From assembly GCF_003369915.1 (NCBI RefSeq), contig NW_022881614.1, forward strand, positions 28,155,326 through 28,219,325: DNA of 64,000 nucleotides, written 5' to 3'. The notes beneath the pieces are model-generated. The model was not told where the DNA came from. It saw nothing but the letters and a program-made list of their open reading frames with translations, and did not search any database. The translations under genes were made by a program, and so were the position numbers. Of the stretch, positions 20,366-34,456 are shown piece after piece. How positions within the stretch are numbered: position 1 is the first letter of the stretch; every line of letters begins with the position of its first letter. Source of the stretch: Drosophila miranda. Its lineage: Eukaryota; Arthropoda; Insecta; Diptera; Drosophilidae.

Positions 20366-21841
20366 GTGTTTTTTTTTTTTTTTTTTTTTTTTTTTTGTTG
20401 TGTGACTACAGGAAAGCTTTATGCCGACTCAGCCGAAGCCGAAGTGAGGGACTCTAACCGCTCTAAAACCAACCACACCTATCCCGGATCCCGGCGGTAC
20501 TGTCGCGAGATATTACTTCGCCGGGGGGATATGCCCGTAGGGCTCTTCTCTTAATAATCTCCTTTATCCTTTATCTCCTTGCATTGCGTGCTCTTTCTTC
20601 GCGACGCAGTTTGGTAGCCATAGTTACGGCCATGAATCTAATCGAGGCCCAGTTTCCTTCCGACTCCAGCAGGCATTCTGCCAGGTTTGACACCGCTGGC
20701 ATTCTTCCAAGCTTGTTGCTTAGATCCTCTCGTTCTTGCCGAAATCTTGGACATTCGAAGAAGCAGTGCTCTGCGTCTTCGATGACCCCTGCGCAGACCA
20801 CGCAGAAGGGGTCGTCCTCGTGCTTAAACCTATGCAGGTAGGCTTTAAAGCAACCGTGTCCTGTCAGCAGTTGTGACAGGTGATACTCCACTTGTCCATG
20901 GCTACGGCTCAGCCAACTCTTCAGGTCTGGGATTAGCCTGTGGGTCCATCGCCCTTTGCCGCTGTTATCCCACGAATCTTGCCATTGCAGGATTGTGCGC
21001 TGCCTTAAGGCACCTCTGGTGTCCTGGCCCGTAGTCCCCAGGGTTCGCTGTGCCCTGATTCCTGCGGCTTCTCTTGCCAGCAGATGGATGGGAATCATTC
21101 CTGCTACCACAAGTGCGGCGTCTTGGGATACCTTTCTGAATGCGCAACACAACCTCAGGGCACACAGCCTCTGGACTGCGTTGCATTCTCGGGCATATGT
21201 TTTATGCTTCATTGCATCAACCCATATTGGTGCAGCGTACATTAGCGTTGAGCCAACTACGCTCGCTAGTAGCTTTCGCCTTGGCTGTTTCGGGCCTCCG
21301 GTGTTGGCCATGATGCGGGATAGGGCCACTGCCGTCTTTCCTGCTTTGCTGCTTGCATACGCCATGTGATGCTTGAAGCTGAGTCTGTGGTCAATCATGA
21401 CCCCAGGCTTGGACTGGAGCTAATAGTGCAGTCTCCTACTCGGATCGTGGCCGTCTCCACTACTTTCCTGCTGCTTATGAGCACCGCCTCCGTTTTGTGG
21501 GTGGCTAATGAGAGATCCCTCCCTGATAGCCATGTTCTGGCTCTCTCTACCGCGTCGTTGCAGATTTCTTCCGCCGCTTCTTTCTGTTTTGCCACTACGA
21601 CTATTGCTATGTCGTCGGCAAAGCCTATCACCGTGGCGCCCATTGGCATATCTATCTTGAGGATTCCATCATACATGATGTTCCACAGCAGCGGGCCGAG
21701 GACCGATCCTTGGGGAACTCCTTTCTCAATTCTTCTAGTATGTGATCCCAATTGGCAGAGTTGAATGCATTTTGGACATCGAGTGTTGCCACTATGCAAT
21801 ACTCTTTCGTCCCGTACATCCATCGGGTGCCATCGATAGCT
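20366..21841 (-). mobile_element. Waldo/R1-like LINE copy 2, 5'-truncated
   Basis: It starts with a poly(T) of about 30 bases (20366-20396), then the same 3' UTR as copy 1. ORF2 follows as two frames: 20571-21398 (C-terminal region with the finger) and 21395-21823 (RT motifs including GFADDIAIVV and the VPQGSVLGPLLWN block). A 10-bp deletion at about 21404 breaks the frame, and about 100 bp are missing near 21720 compared with copy 1. It ends 5' at about 21841 in a GT tract. The uninterrupted stretch around 20917 provides the reference for the insertion site in copy 1. Confidence 0.85.
20571..21823 (-). pseudogene. LINE ORF2 remnant, copy 2
   Basis: The C-terminal part (20571-21398) is 275 residues with HGCFKAYLHRF and the C-x2-C...H-x4-C finger. 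The upstream part (21395-21823) carries the reverse transcriptase catalytic FADD. The 10-bp deletion (tacttcaggc is missing compared with copy 1) shifts the frame between them. Confidence 0.8.
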
Positions 21842-21878
21842 TGTGTGTGCGTGTGTGTGTGCGTGTGTGTGTGTGTAT
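21842..21878. repeat. GT microsatellite at 5' end of LINE copy 2
   Basis: About 37 bp of (GT)n with GC interruptions directly adjoin the truncated LINE. Confidence 0.85.
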
Positions 21879-24067
21879 CTGCCATGTTGCCCCGTTTGTT
21901 TTCCACTTCAACTCCGCCTGATCCTGGGACCAGTACTGGGCATTGGACTGGGTTCAACAAATTCATTCTATCTCATTCTGCCCCACACCTTTTTGTCTCT
22001 CCTTCCTTCCGCTCTCTCTCTTTCACTTCCTCTCCCTGTCTCTCTATTATTCTGTCCTTTTTCTGTTTCTGTGTGGCTTAGCATTTTCGGAGCCCAAGTC
22101 AAATAATGCGCTAACACATCATTTCAAACTTAAATGCTGTAAAAATATGCATAACGATTTTTTCCCCATACATATCTACATTCATATATATGTATATATA
22201 GCTCATTCGTATGTATATATGTATGCATGTAAATATGTGTGTGTGTGCCTTACTTACATTTCTCAATTGCTGTCGGTAGTCTCTCTCTCTCTATCGTTGG
22301 TATTGTTGTTGTTGTTGTCGTTGTTGCTGTACGTCGGCGGCAGCCAGCATCAATCTCTGTCCAGCATTCGGTCATCTTTCTTCTGTATCTTTTTTCTGGT
22401 GTTTGCTTTGCGCCCGTCGCCTCGCCTCGGGCCAAAACACCTCAGCGGCAGCGCGCAGCAGTGACTGTTGTTGTTTCGGGTCTATTTTATATTTATTTCG
22501 TGCTTTGCTCACAAGTTGTTTCGGTTGGCTGGGTGACTGTGTGGCTGGGTGGCGGGGGGTGAGGAGCAAGGGGTAGGGCAAGGGCATGTGCGAGAGGCAG
22601 TCCAAAAATATGAACTCACACAGACAGAGACAATACAATTTTAGTTGACGTTGAGCAGGCACCAGGACGACAGTATATGTATGTGGGTGTATGAGTTTTT
22701 TGTGTGGGTGAAAGTGCGTGTGTATATTTTAAGTATCCTGTTTGCGCTGCTCCGCTGCTGCTGCTCTGCTGTGGCTTCTATTGCCTACTTTCTGGCGCTC
22801 GCAGCCTCTTATTCTTTTTATTCGTCTCTTCTTTTCTCGTTTTGTTGCTTTCTTTAGTATTATTTCCGTAAATAGAATTTACGTGTTCTCGACACGTTGT
22901 GCCCGTTGATACTTGTGTATGGTGGGTTCAGGCATGCAGCATCCAATGCCTTTGTATTGGTAAATTAACTTTGATTACTAGCTGTTTGGCTTTTAACGGT
23001 TTTTTTTTTATCTGGGCTTCCAAGCCAGCGCCAGTACAATCCACAAAATAACGGTTTCGAGCAGCAAATACGAGTATGTGTGTATGTATAATCCACTAGG
23101 ATCCAGGTGCTAATAACAAGGTGCAGGTTACGGCTAATTTATTGTCACATTCAAGGGGAAAACACTCTTCAATGAAATTCAATTCAATTCAATTCAATCG
23201 TTCGTTCATTTGCTGCTCTTTAATCTATTGTATTTTTGATAAACTCTTCCTCTTATGTGGCTCAAATTTCTTGTTCTTCTCCTTCCCTTAAAAAAACGCG
23301 CCGTTTCAGCAGTTCCTCTTAAGCCCGCTCCTCCTCCTTTCCTTTACTTTCCTTTCCGTTCACTGCTGCTGCTGCTGCTTCCAGTGCTCCTACTTCGAGG
23401 ATGGTGATGCCGATGTGGTCCTTGTTGTTGTTGCTGGCCACATCAGCTGCTGCTGCACGCGCCGCACTCGGATAGACGTGTCGTTGCCCACGACATAGAG
23501 GTATCGAAAGAGGCCCAAAGCCCACGACTATACCGCTATAACCATTTTAACATACCATCCACCATGAGTGGAAAAGTTGGATTCTAGTTGCGTTGGGTTT
23601 GAGCGCAATCGCCATCAAATCACCAACGCCACAACAACAAAGAGAGAGAGAGAGACAGAGAGAGAACGACGCTCGAACCTAAGGCTCATACTTGGAACGC
23701 AAAAATAGGTAAAATAGCTATTTAGCCAAATGCTTGATAAATGAATAAATTAGATATAGTTTTGATACCTATACTATATATTTGATATATATTTCATATT
23801 AAATATATACCCATACAGTTATATACTCGTACAGAATCTCTTGGTGATTAAACCAACTTATGAAATCATAGTGCGGAATCAAACAACGCATTAAATTCAA
23901 CAAAACCAAACCTCTCTAATAATAATTCTCTCTTTTAAATAATCTCTATCTTAATTTTTCAAGGTGCTTAGAAACATTTAAAATTTCCAACATTGTTTCT
24001 ACAATTTTGGTTGGTTGAAAAGTTTAAACAATTTAGAAAGAATTATAAAGTAAGGCAACAGAACAAA
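21879..24067. other. Non-coding stretch, no gene recognised
   Basis: T/C-rich low-complexity sequence, short CT, GTT and TATG repeats, and a GA tract at about 23640-23670. Open frames such as 21943-22464 are leucine/serine-rich translations of pyrimidine tracts without domains. Nothing coding can be supported; it may be intergenic or intronic. Confidence 0.5.
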
Positions 24068-25195
24068 CGAGGCGGAACGTTGTGAGTTGCTGCGGACACC
24101 GCAACTCTACAGTTATACCCGATACTAAGTCAGTATGGCTCTCCTCCGGCAGACGCTGCTAATATTAAACGACACGACAAAGGGTGCGTGCGAGAGAGAC
24201 AGAAAATCAGTCTGAGCGTGACGTCGGGCGCTGCGTAGCCACTGCAAATTGATTTGTTCCTTTTGGCTATACAAATTATCTGATCTGGTCCAGATTCCGC
24301 AATCTGATAGATATGGTCGTTATCTATGATTCTGCGTTTTTAGTTTTCTCGAATGTGCAATATTGTGGATGCAACAGATTTTCGTCCTTTGTGGGGCGGA
24401 AGGGGGTGGGGCGAAATTCTGAGATATACGTTTTATAGTGAGATCTAACAGAAGTGCGGATACCAAATTTGGTTACTCTAGCCTTAATAGTCTCTGAGAT
24501 TTGTGGATGCCCCAGATTTTCGTCCTTTGCGGGGGCGGAAGGGGGTGTGGCGAAATTTGGACACGAAACGGTCAAGGTCCGATATCACAGGAGTGTGGAT
24601 ACCAAATTTGGTTGCTCTGGCTATTATAGGTTCTGAGATCCTTGAACTCATATTTTGCAATTGGCAAAACCGACCATGAAACCTGTGTGTTAGAGAGAGA
24701 CAGAGCGAGAAAGAATGAAATTGTTTTCTTGATTCTGGCTATAATAATTATACGATCTGGTTGAGATCTTACATTCTAAAACATATAGTCATCCTCTACG
24801 ATTCTGCGTTTTTGGTTTTATCGTATCTTTAAAAATGTGGATGCCACAGATTTTCGTCCTTTGTGGGGGCGGAAGTGGGCGGGGCGAAGTTTTGAAATAT
24901 TTTTGTAGCAGTGACATATCACAGAAGTCTGGATCCAAAACAACGTTGCTCTAGCTCTTATAGTCTTTGAGCACTAGGCGCTGAAGGGGACGGACAGACG
25001 GACAGACGGACAGACGGACAGACGGACGGACGGACAGACGGACAGACAGACATGGCTCAATCGACTCGGCTATTGATGCTGATCAAGAATATATATACTT
25101 TATGGGGTCGGAAACGATTCCTTCTGGACGTTACACACATCCACTTTTACCACAAATCTAATATACCCCAATACTCATTTTGAGTATCGGGTATA
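24068..25195 (-). mobile_element. DINE-1 family element, copy C
   Basis: Reverse orientation: it starts cgaggcggaacgttgtgag with the hairpin end and finishes tgagtatcgggtata. It contains a (GACG)n/(GACA)n array at about 24985-25045. It is followed without a gap by copy D in the same orientation. Confidence 0.85.
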
Positions 25196-26299
25196 ACGAG
25201 GGGGAACGTTGTGAGTTGCTGCGGAGACCGCAACTCTACAGTTATACCCGATACTAAGTCAGTATGGCTCTCCTCCGGCAGACGCCGCTAATATTAAACG
25301 ACACGACAAAGAGTGCGTGCGAGAGAGACAGAAAATCAGTCTGAGCGTGACGTCGGGCGCTGCGTAGCCACTGAAAATTGATTTCTTGCTTTTGGCTACA
25401 AAAATAATCTGATCTGATCCAGATTCAGCAATCTGATAGATATGGTCATTATCTATGATTCTGCGTTTTTACTTTTCTCGAATGTGCAATATTGTGGATG
25501 CAACAGATTTTCGTCCTTTGTGTGGGCGGAAGGGGGTGGGGCGAAATTTTGAGATACACGTTTTATAGTGAGATCTAACAGGAGTGCGGATACTAAATTT
25601 GGTTACTCTAGCCTTAATAGTCTCTGAGATTTTTGAATATCCCCAGATTTTCGTCCTTTGCGGGGGCGGAAGGGGGTGTGGCGAAATTTTGAAACAAACT
25701 CGTCTCGGTCCGATATATTAGGAGTGTGGATACCAAATTTGGTTGCTCTAGCTTTTGTAGTCTCTGAGATCTAGGCGCTAATGTTTTACTCTAAGCAAAG
25801 CCGCCTATGCTACGTGGGTGTTAGAGAGAGACAGGGCGAGAAAAAATGAAATTGTTTTCTTGATGCTGGCTATAATAATGATACGATCCAATTCAGATTC
25901 CGCAGTCTTAAAGATATGGTCATTCTACGTTTATGGTTTTCTCATATCTTTAAAATTGTGGATGCCACAGATTTTCGTCCTTTGTGGGGGCGGAAGTGGG
26001 CGGGGCGAAGTTTTGAAATATTTTTGTAGCAGTGACATATCACAGAAGTCTGGATCCAAAACATCGTTGCTCTCGCACTTATAGTCTTTGAGCACTAGGC
26101 GCTGAAGGGGACGGACAGACGGACAGACGGACGGACGGACAGACGGACAGACAGACATGGCTCAATCGACTCGGCTATTGATGCTGATCAAGAATATATA
26201 TACTTTATGGGGTCGGAAACGATTCCTTCTGGACGTTACACACATCCACTTTTACCACAAATCTAATATACCCCAATACTCATTTTAGTATCGGGTATA
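25196..26299 (-). mobile_element. DINE-1 family element, copy D (tandem)
   Basis: It begins acgagggggaacgttgtgag at the very end of copy C and finishes tagtatcgggtata. It is more diverged from copies A, B and E in its middle (about 25690-25930), where the stretch containing the ggtttcatggtcgg block is shortened. Confidence 0.85.
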
Positions 26300-27117
26300 A
26301 AAAATTTGTTCCACGATATCTTTCACCTGAACTGCGCTAAAATTGTTCAGTTTCGTTTTTTTTGTGGGGATATTACTGGGTTAAGCGTTCTGTGAAATTA
26401 TATTCCTTGATTTTGATATTCGCTTTAATATTAATTACTAGCTGGCGAGAACCCTGCAACCATATCTATAGTTATAGACTCGCTCAACAGCATGACACGT
26501 GCCGCACAATCTAGGAAGAGAAAGCAGGATGGTGGTCTACTTATGCACACTAAGCTTTTGTGTGACTGTAGTCAGTAGTTGTTGTCGACTTGCATTGTTG
26601 ATTTGATTTATGACATCCTTACAAACACATCACCCTTTCACAGATGAACATACCCGCCCCTTATCACAATCACAGTTCCTGGCGAACCTGAAACTACAAG
26701 CAAACATTAGGGGAAGGACAGCCTCTGGGGCCGAAGGTAAAGATACCCTAGTCGATACCCGTTACTGTCCAAGTATTGGTCATAATCCAATTTAACAAAA
26801 CGTCAACAGGTGTATTTGAAATGTTCGCCTTTCGAGGGGATATAGCACAGCCGTGTTTACATATGTGCAAAACGAACTATCATTAAATTAATCTCAAGGC
26901 GCACTTTATTCGCGGAAGATGCAACTATTCAGTCGGCAATCGTTGGAGTTAAGCTTTCACAGTTACTTACCGACTTCCGTCGAATCCTTTGACTTGTGGA
27001 ATCTAATCCGCTGTCGCTGGAGTGCCGCCGGCGGAAATGTGCTTGGGAATGTCGAACAGAGGCATAGCACAGCAAAGGAAAGGTCGTTCTTTGCGATGGA
27101 AATTCCGGCCCTCTTGT
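26300..27117. other. Non-coding stretch between DINE-1 copies
   Basis: No gene recognised. About 25 bp near 26313-26337 (cacgatatctttcacctga and following) recur with one mismatch at about 42940, so at least part may be repeat. Confidence 0.45.
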
Positions 27118-28275
27118 TATACCCGATACTCAAAATGAGTATTGGGGTATATTAGATTTGTGGTAAAAGTGGATGTGTGTAACGTCCAGAAGGAATCGTT
27201 TCCGACCCCATAAAGTATATATATTCTTGATCAGCATCAATAGCCGAGTCGATTGAGCCCTGTCTGTCCGTCCGTCTGTCCGTCCGTCCGTCCGTCCGTC
27301 CGTCCGTCCGTCCGTCCGTCCGTCCGTCTGTCCGTCCGTCCGTCCGTCCCTCCCCTTCAGCGCCTAGTGCTCAAAGACTATAAGAGCTAGAGCAACGATG
27401 TTTTGGATCCAGACATCTGTGAAATGTCACTGCTACAAAAATATTTCAAAACTTTGCCCCGCCCACTTACGCCCCCACAAAGGACGAAAATCTGTGGCAT
27501 CCACATTTTTAAAGATACGATAAAACCAAAAATGCAGAATCGTAGAGGATGACTATATGTTCTAGAGTGTAAAATCTCAACCAGATCGTATAATTATTAT
27601 AGCCAGAATCAAGAAAACAATTTCATTCTTTCTCGCTCTGTCTCTCTCTAACACACAGGTTTCATGGTCGGCTTTGCCAATTGCAAAATATGAGTTCAAG
27701 GATCTCAGAACCTATAAGAGCCAGAGCAACCAAATTTGGTATCCACACTCCTGTGATATCTGACCTTGACCGTTTCGTGTCCAAATTTCGCCACACCCCC
27801 TTCCGCCCCCGCAAAGGACGAAAATCTGGGGCATCCACAAATCTCAGAGACTATTAAGGCTAGAGTAACCAAATTTGGTATCCGCACTTCTGTTAGATCT
27901 CACTATAAAACGTATATCTCAGAATTTCGCCCCACCCCCTTCCGCCCCCACAAAGAACGAAAATCTGTTGCATCCACAATATTGCACATTCGAGAAAACT
28001 AAAAACGCAGAATCATAGATAATGACTATATCTATCAGATTGCTGAATCTGGATCAGATCGGATCAATTTTTGTAGCGAAAAGCAAGAAATCAATTTGCA
28101 GTGGCCACGCAGCGCCCGACGTCACGCTCAGACTGATTTTCTGTCTCTCTCGCACGCACTCTTTGTCGTGTGGTTCAATATTAGCGGCTTCTGCCGCAGG
28201 AGAGCCATACTGACTTAGTATCCGGGATAACTGTAGAGTTGCGGTGTACGCAGCAACTCACAACGTTCCCCCTCG
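27118..28275 (+). mobile_element. DINE-1 family element, copy E
   Basis: Complete copy in plus orientation, opposite to copies C and D. The left end is tatacccgatactcaaaatg; the (GTCC)n array at about 27262-27352 is the longest in the window; the right-end hairpin is followed by cctcg at 28275. Copies C-D and E form a large inverted arrangement around an 800-bp spacer. Confidence 0.87.
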
Positions 28276-30689
28276 TTTTTTTATGCAGAGCTGCGGCCCG
28301 TGATTCAACGGGATTTCTGCGAGTGACTGATGGGGCTGTCAACTCAATAGACCTGCGCTGTGTGGGCGGGGGCGGAAGGTGCCTGTTGCATGCACGTGGC
28401 GCGCCACGACCTCTTCGTTTTTTTCTTAACCAAACGGATTGAATGCATTTTCTTTACCAAACAACATAATTCAGTTTGAAGAGTGGCAGAGCATTAAGCT
28501 AAAAATGGAACGAGGATAGTATGATAAATATGATAAGGGCGGGAGAGGAGCCGTTTCCAGCGGCAACAAGAAGCCAAGCGATAAGGACTCTAAAAGCTTC
28601 CACTGCTCGGCTCACTAATCTGATTTAATTTAATTAGTTGCCGCTGCGCTTCGTGTCTCAAAAGCGTTGCCTGGCAGGCGAGAAGAGACAGGCGGCAACG
28701 GCAGCCATCATGCTGCAGGAGCAGCAACTGGGGAGGGACCCGTTTCAGACGATACGCAGCTAACGGCAACAACAGCAGAGCATCCACCACATTGCAAAAG
28801 ACAAGGCGAAGGCTAAGGGGAGAAGGGGAAAATCCCACGATGAAGAAAGAGAGAAAGAAAGAGAAATGGCCGCATACCTCATAGCAAATTGTCAGGTGCT
28901 AAGCTATGATAAAGTACACTCAACAAAATATGTTGATCCCAAACATGCCCTGGAGCTGGGGGTGAGGTGAGGAAATTTCCCTATCAAAACGCGCCTGATA
29001 AGAACCTTTATTACATACAAACACACAAGATGTATTTATACGAGGTGAGCCTTGCCGAGAGGGCCCTTTTCACGATAGCCTCTATTTGGCAGATCTGATG
29101 AAGGCAGGGTGCTTGGCGTAGGTGCTGGCTTACCTTTAGCTTAATATACCTTGTGCTAACCGCAGGACAGGTCAGAGTTGGTTTTGAAAGTTGTATATAT
29201 ACGTACATATGTACATACATATATACATGAGTGGTATGGGTAAAGGGAGGTTCAGGTAATTGAAACGCTTATTTCAACAAAATTGGCATTCCCTGTAATA
29301 CGTCTGAAGTTGTTGGTGTGCTTGTGTGTGTGTGTGGGGTGGGGTTGTGCGATTGGGTTTTTTGTTTATGGAAGTGTTATTGTTTAACTTTCCACTTTTC
29401 GTCCACGCGAGCCCCCGTACAAAAGGGGGAAAGGGCGCGTATGTTGGTATATACAAACATTCATACATGTATATGTTTGCATGTGTATTGTGTGTGCTTT
29501 GGACCAAAGCTTAAATGGTCATAAAATTTAAAGCGCTCATATTTAATGAAACAGGGGTGGGAAATAAATAGATAGATCATTTTACCCTCACTTTGAAACT
29601 GATTGAAATTGAACTGTTTCGGCCTAAATGGGATGTCAACTAATACCGCGGTACAAAATGTATTTTTAGCCCTGCAAATAACAGGGAGCCAATACCTAAA
29701 AATCGAATTGTCAATAGATGATCGGTATGGGAATCAAATATTTTGGGCCTTCCTTTCTCTTTATCGTTCATAAAATTCACTTATAGCCAATATCTACTGT
29801 ACTATTTGCATTCGTTATTTACGTGAGCTCTCTCAACATTTTTTTAGATGAGCTGTCGGATTGTGTGTATAAAGATATCCATATCACTTACCCCTGCTGA
29901 TGTTGGGTGGACGGTGGGGCACAGCTTCCGTATGACGCGATACGCGATAAAGAACTTTGTTTTACTAATGAGTGAGTACGTCTGCACTAGGCGAGACAAA
30001 TAGTCTAGGCGGGCCGGGCTTTTGCCCGCTACTGCGATCACTGCGAACTGGAAAGGAACTCGGCGAGGTGCGACAATGGAATTCGCAGCCTAAGAGATTT
30101 GCGATTCACGATAAAGAAAAACCAACGTCCGAATTTTAAAGGTATTTTCGCCACTATTTATAGCTACTGGAGCCAGCTTTTGTGAAGCTTGTGGTTAATA
30201 ATTATACATATGTATGTATATGTATTCTTTTTTGTATTTTCCAATTTTCGCTTTCTAGGGCTTGTTTGTGATAAGCTCGAGATTTGCTCAATAAACAGTC
30301 CCGGCCGTAGTGAGCGCGGGAGCGTAGACAGAGACACCAAGCATCCGCGACACTTTATTGTGATTTTCTTGCGTTCCGCTCCCGCTTTTGAGCATTTAAT
30401 AGGCACGAAAGAAAGAAGCAGAGCCCTGAGAAATTGGTCGCAATAACATACACAGTGGCGCGATACTTGACTATGACCTTTATTCGAGTACTAGAGCCAC
30501 CACGGCAATGTTTTTTAGGCAATTCTTGATTGATTTCGACTCTATGGTGATCTGATTATTCAAATTTTGGCTGTTGCGCCAGTTGAACTAAATCTAATTT
30601 ATGAGTTCGATTGGCTCGCAGCTGTTTCGAGTCTGATCTAGTTCACAGCGATAGCATGGCAGCCCTGCAAATACCAGCAACATTGACGT
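28276..30689. other. Non-coding stretch, no gene recognised
   Basis: No supported coding region. It holds TATG/TACA simple repeats (29190-29230, 29440-29490) and a GC-richer patch at 30280-30390 with the inverted motif gcgggagcg/cgctcccgc. The latter could be the remains of a retroelement LTR, but no partner is present. Confidence 0.4.
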
Positions 30690-30895
30690 CACAACATGGC
30701 GACTGTTTTTTTTGTTGAACATTTTTGTTAAAACCGTGTTTTTGTCAAAATAAAATACATGCGAGTACTAAAAAGTAGTTAATCCTGATCAAAATTAATT
30801 CAGAAATCATATAAAATTATCTCGGCAAAGCTGAGAGATCTATATAGCTGGGAATATTCGACGGAAGATCAAAAACGAGCATTTATTGGTGAATA
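30690..30895 (+). repeat. Short interspersed repeat, copy L1
   Basis: A roughly 200-bp unit running from gactgttttttttgttgaac to gacggaagatcaaaaacgag. It recurs in the same orientation at 31140-31420 and inverted at 42003-42230 and 42290-42620. I do not know the family. Confidence 0.65.
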
Positions 30896-31139
30896 ACTGT
30901 TGACAACAATAATTCTCATACCCTAGAGAAAAGGATATTATAGAATTGAGAAAATGTTTGTCATCCCAGGCTCCGTAGGTATCAGGATCGAGATAAATAT
31001 ATACAAGATACTAAGAATATACATGAATATGTCTAAAACATATCAATTTGAAAAAAAGGAGTTTATAAATTACGTTTCATCTTCATATGAAATTAGCGAA
31101 ATAGGTTATACAAAAGTATATGCGCGCATCATGTCTTAA

Positions 31140-31420
31140 AATACCAGAAACATTACGACTGTTTTTTTTTGTTGAACTACTTTGTTATTGCCTTGTTTTA
31201 GCCAAAATACAATAAAAGCAAGGACTAAAAACTAGCCAATCTTGAAGAAACTTTAATCATCAATAGGATAAAATTATGTGGGCATGGCTAAATGTTCTAT
31301 ATAGCTAAGAATATTCCACGGAAGATCAAAAACGAGGATTATGTAAAATAGAACTTGAATTTGTCAGTATATTTACGGAATATTTTTAAAATGACAGAGT
31401 ATATTTTGGTATGTTTTACG
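31140..31420 (+). repeat. Short interspersed repeat, copy L2
   Basis: Same unit as L1, longer at the right end (cagtatatttacggaat). It is the closest match to the inverted copy at 42003-42230, at roughly 85% by eye. Confidence 0.7.
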
Positions 31421-31709
31421 ATACATCTTGTCGATTAGGTGTCAAAATTTTATTATTATTTCCGACTCACCGTCGCGTCGCGCCACCCGCTCTCCGCCCA
31501 CAACATTAGCGCGTTTCATTGATGTTCAATTGATGTAAAAACAACAAGTACTCCAACATCTATTCCTTGACTCGGCAATCTCCACCTTCACATAGGCGGG
31601 CGGCCAAATAATCCTACGCTACTCAAAGGTAGCATGGTAACTTAAAACCTAAAAAAAATTCCTAATTTTACTTAATTTTCTTTCGCGTTGTCTTGATTGG
31701 TTTGGCAAT

Positions 31710-32937
<1,228 letters not shown>

Positions 32938-34121
32938 GAAAAAATCCACAAAGTGTATGCATTACCACAAATACTTGTGACTAATCGAATTATGTGTGAA
33001 TTGGAATGCTTCAAATAAATTATATTTATGGTCTCGGTCCCAAAGGATCCGTTCCTACGTGAAATACTCTACAAGGATTGATACCACAAGCATTAACAAC
33101 ATGCTAGCCTACAGAGTGTTAAAGTCCACCGCATGCCCGCTCCACTGGTACTGTATGGGGATGGTGGTTGCTTACAGACATAAGCTTTTGATCTACACAA
33201 ATCTTAGCGTAGCGCAGGTATTCGGTATCCCCTTGAACTACGGCCGACATGAGCAGCAGGAACTCGTACAGATTGACCTTTCCCTGTGCGTGGCAGTCGA
33301 TGTCGCGAAGGACGTAGTGCATCAGATCGACGGGCACTTCCTTGACACCCATCGCCTTCATCGCCTTGCAGCAGTTGTTGATTGTCACGTAGCCGGTGTT
33401 GTTCTCCTCTAGGCTCCTGAAGTGCGTCACATATTTCTGTACCTGCCGCACTGACATCTTAATGGGGACGCTGAGATGGATGGGATCCTCGCTCAGCTGG
33501 CCCATTTGGGTATTGAGAAATCTGCGCGCATCGTCAATCTCCTTGGCCTTGCGATCGTTGGACCACTTCAGCTCGCGGCCCATAACGTTCGCCACCTGTG
33601 GCAGGATTTCGTCCGCCACCTGCACATTGAGGAATGCCACGCGCAGCCGGCGAGCCACCATGTCGACCAATGTGCAGGCATAGTCTCTCACGCCCTACTT
33701 TACATCGGCCTCTATGTAGGGAAACTCCGAGTGTAACCTCTTTCCGACTATGGGCCAACCTTTGCCGCTCCTGGTGGCGTTGACGGCCACCTTGAAGGCA
33801 TTGGAACCGTACGTGTTCGAGAGATGCTCGGCGACATCACGCTCCATACCGAAGTCCCGCACCAACCGTATGAACATCCTTGGTGAACAACCATTGGCAC
33901 CATCCAGCTTGCAAGCGTCCGCCGTTACCGAATGTGGCCGGAGAACGTCTATATTGCCGTATTTAATGGCAGCGTTGACGGCCTTTTCGGCCAGCATGCG
34001 GAACGAAGACCAGGTGCCACCCACAATGGAGACCATGTTCCTGGGACCCAGGTTGACGACGTGATTCTTCAGTAGGGTGTTATTCAGTGATGGCGATTCG
34101 ACCGGAATTGCCTTGAAGGCG

Positions 34122-34168
34122 CCCCAAACAGCAAGAACGTCGCACCGGCGCACATCGAAGTGGGGGCT
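34122..34168. repeat. Source of inverted 47-bp duplication in Gpo2
   Basis: This segment encodes SPHFDVRRCDVLAVWG on the minus strand. Its exact reverse complement occurs at 34457-34503, about 290 bp away within the same gene. Confidence 0.9.
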
Positions 34169-34456
34169 GACAAAATGCTTGATTCCGTCCAGCAGGCACT
34201 GCACTTCTCGCTCTCGCTGCGGCTGTACAGACGTATTTCCAGGCTCATCGAAGACGTCGTTGCTGGTTCCCACGAGAGTGTGTCCCTGCCAGGGAAGAAA
34301 GAATATCGAACCACCATCCTTCGTGTGGGGATCGAACACGCCGACATTCTCGGGACAGTAGAAACGCGGAAAGACAGCAATAGAACCCCAGCTGCTAGTG
34401 CAAAGCTGCTCTGCCAAGGGATCCTCCATCATGCGCACGCTGTCGCTCAGATTCCC

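Noticed and set aside
21943-22464. 173-codon frame rich in Leu, Ser and Val
   Set aside because: Translation of pyrimidine-rich and TATG repeat DNA; no domain and no splice context.
30280-30390. Possible solo LTR with gcgggagcg/cgctcccgc
   Set aside because: No TG...CA boundaries, target duplication or second copy could be found in the window.
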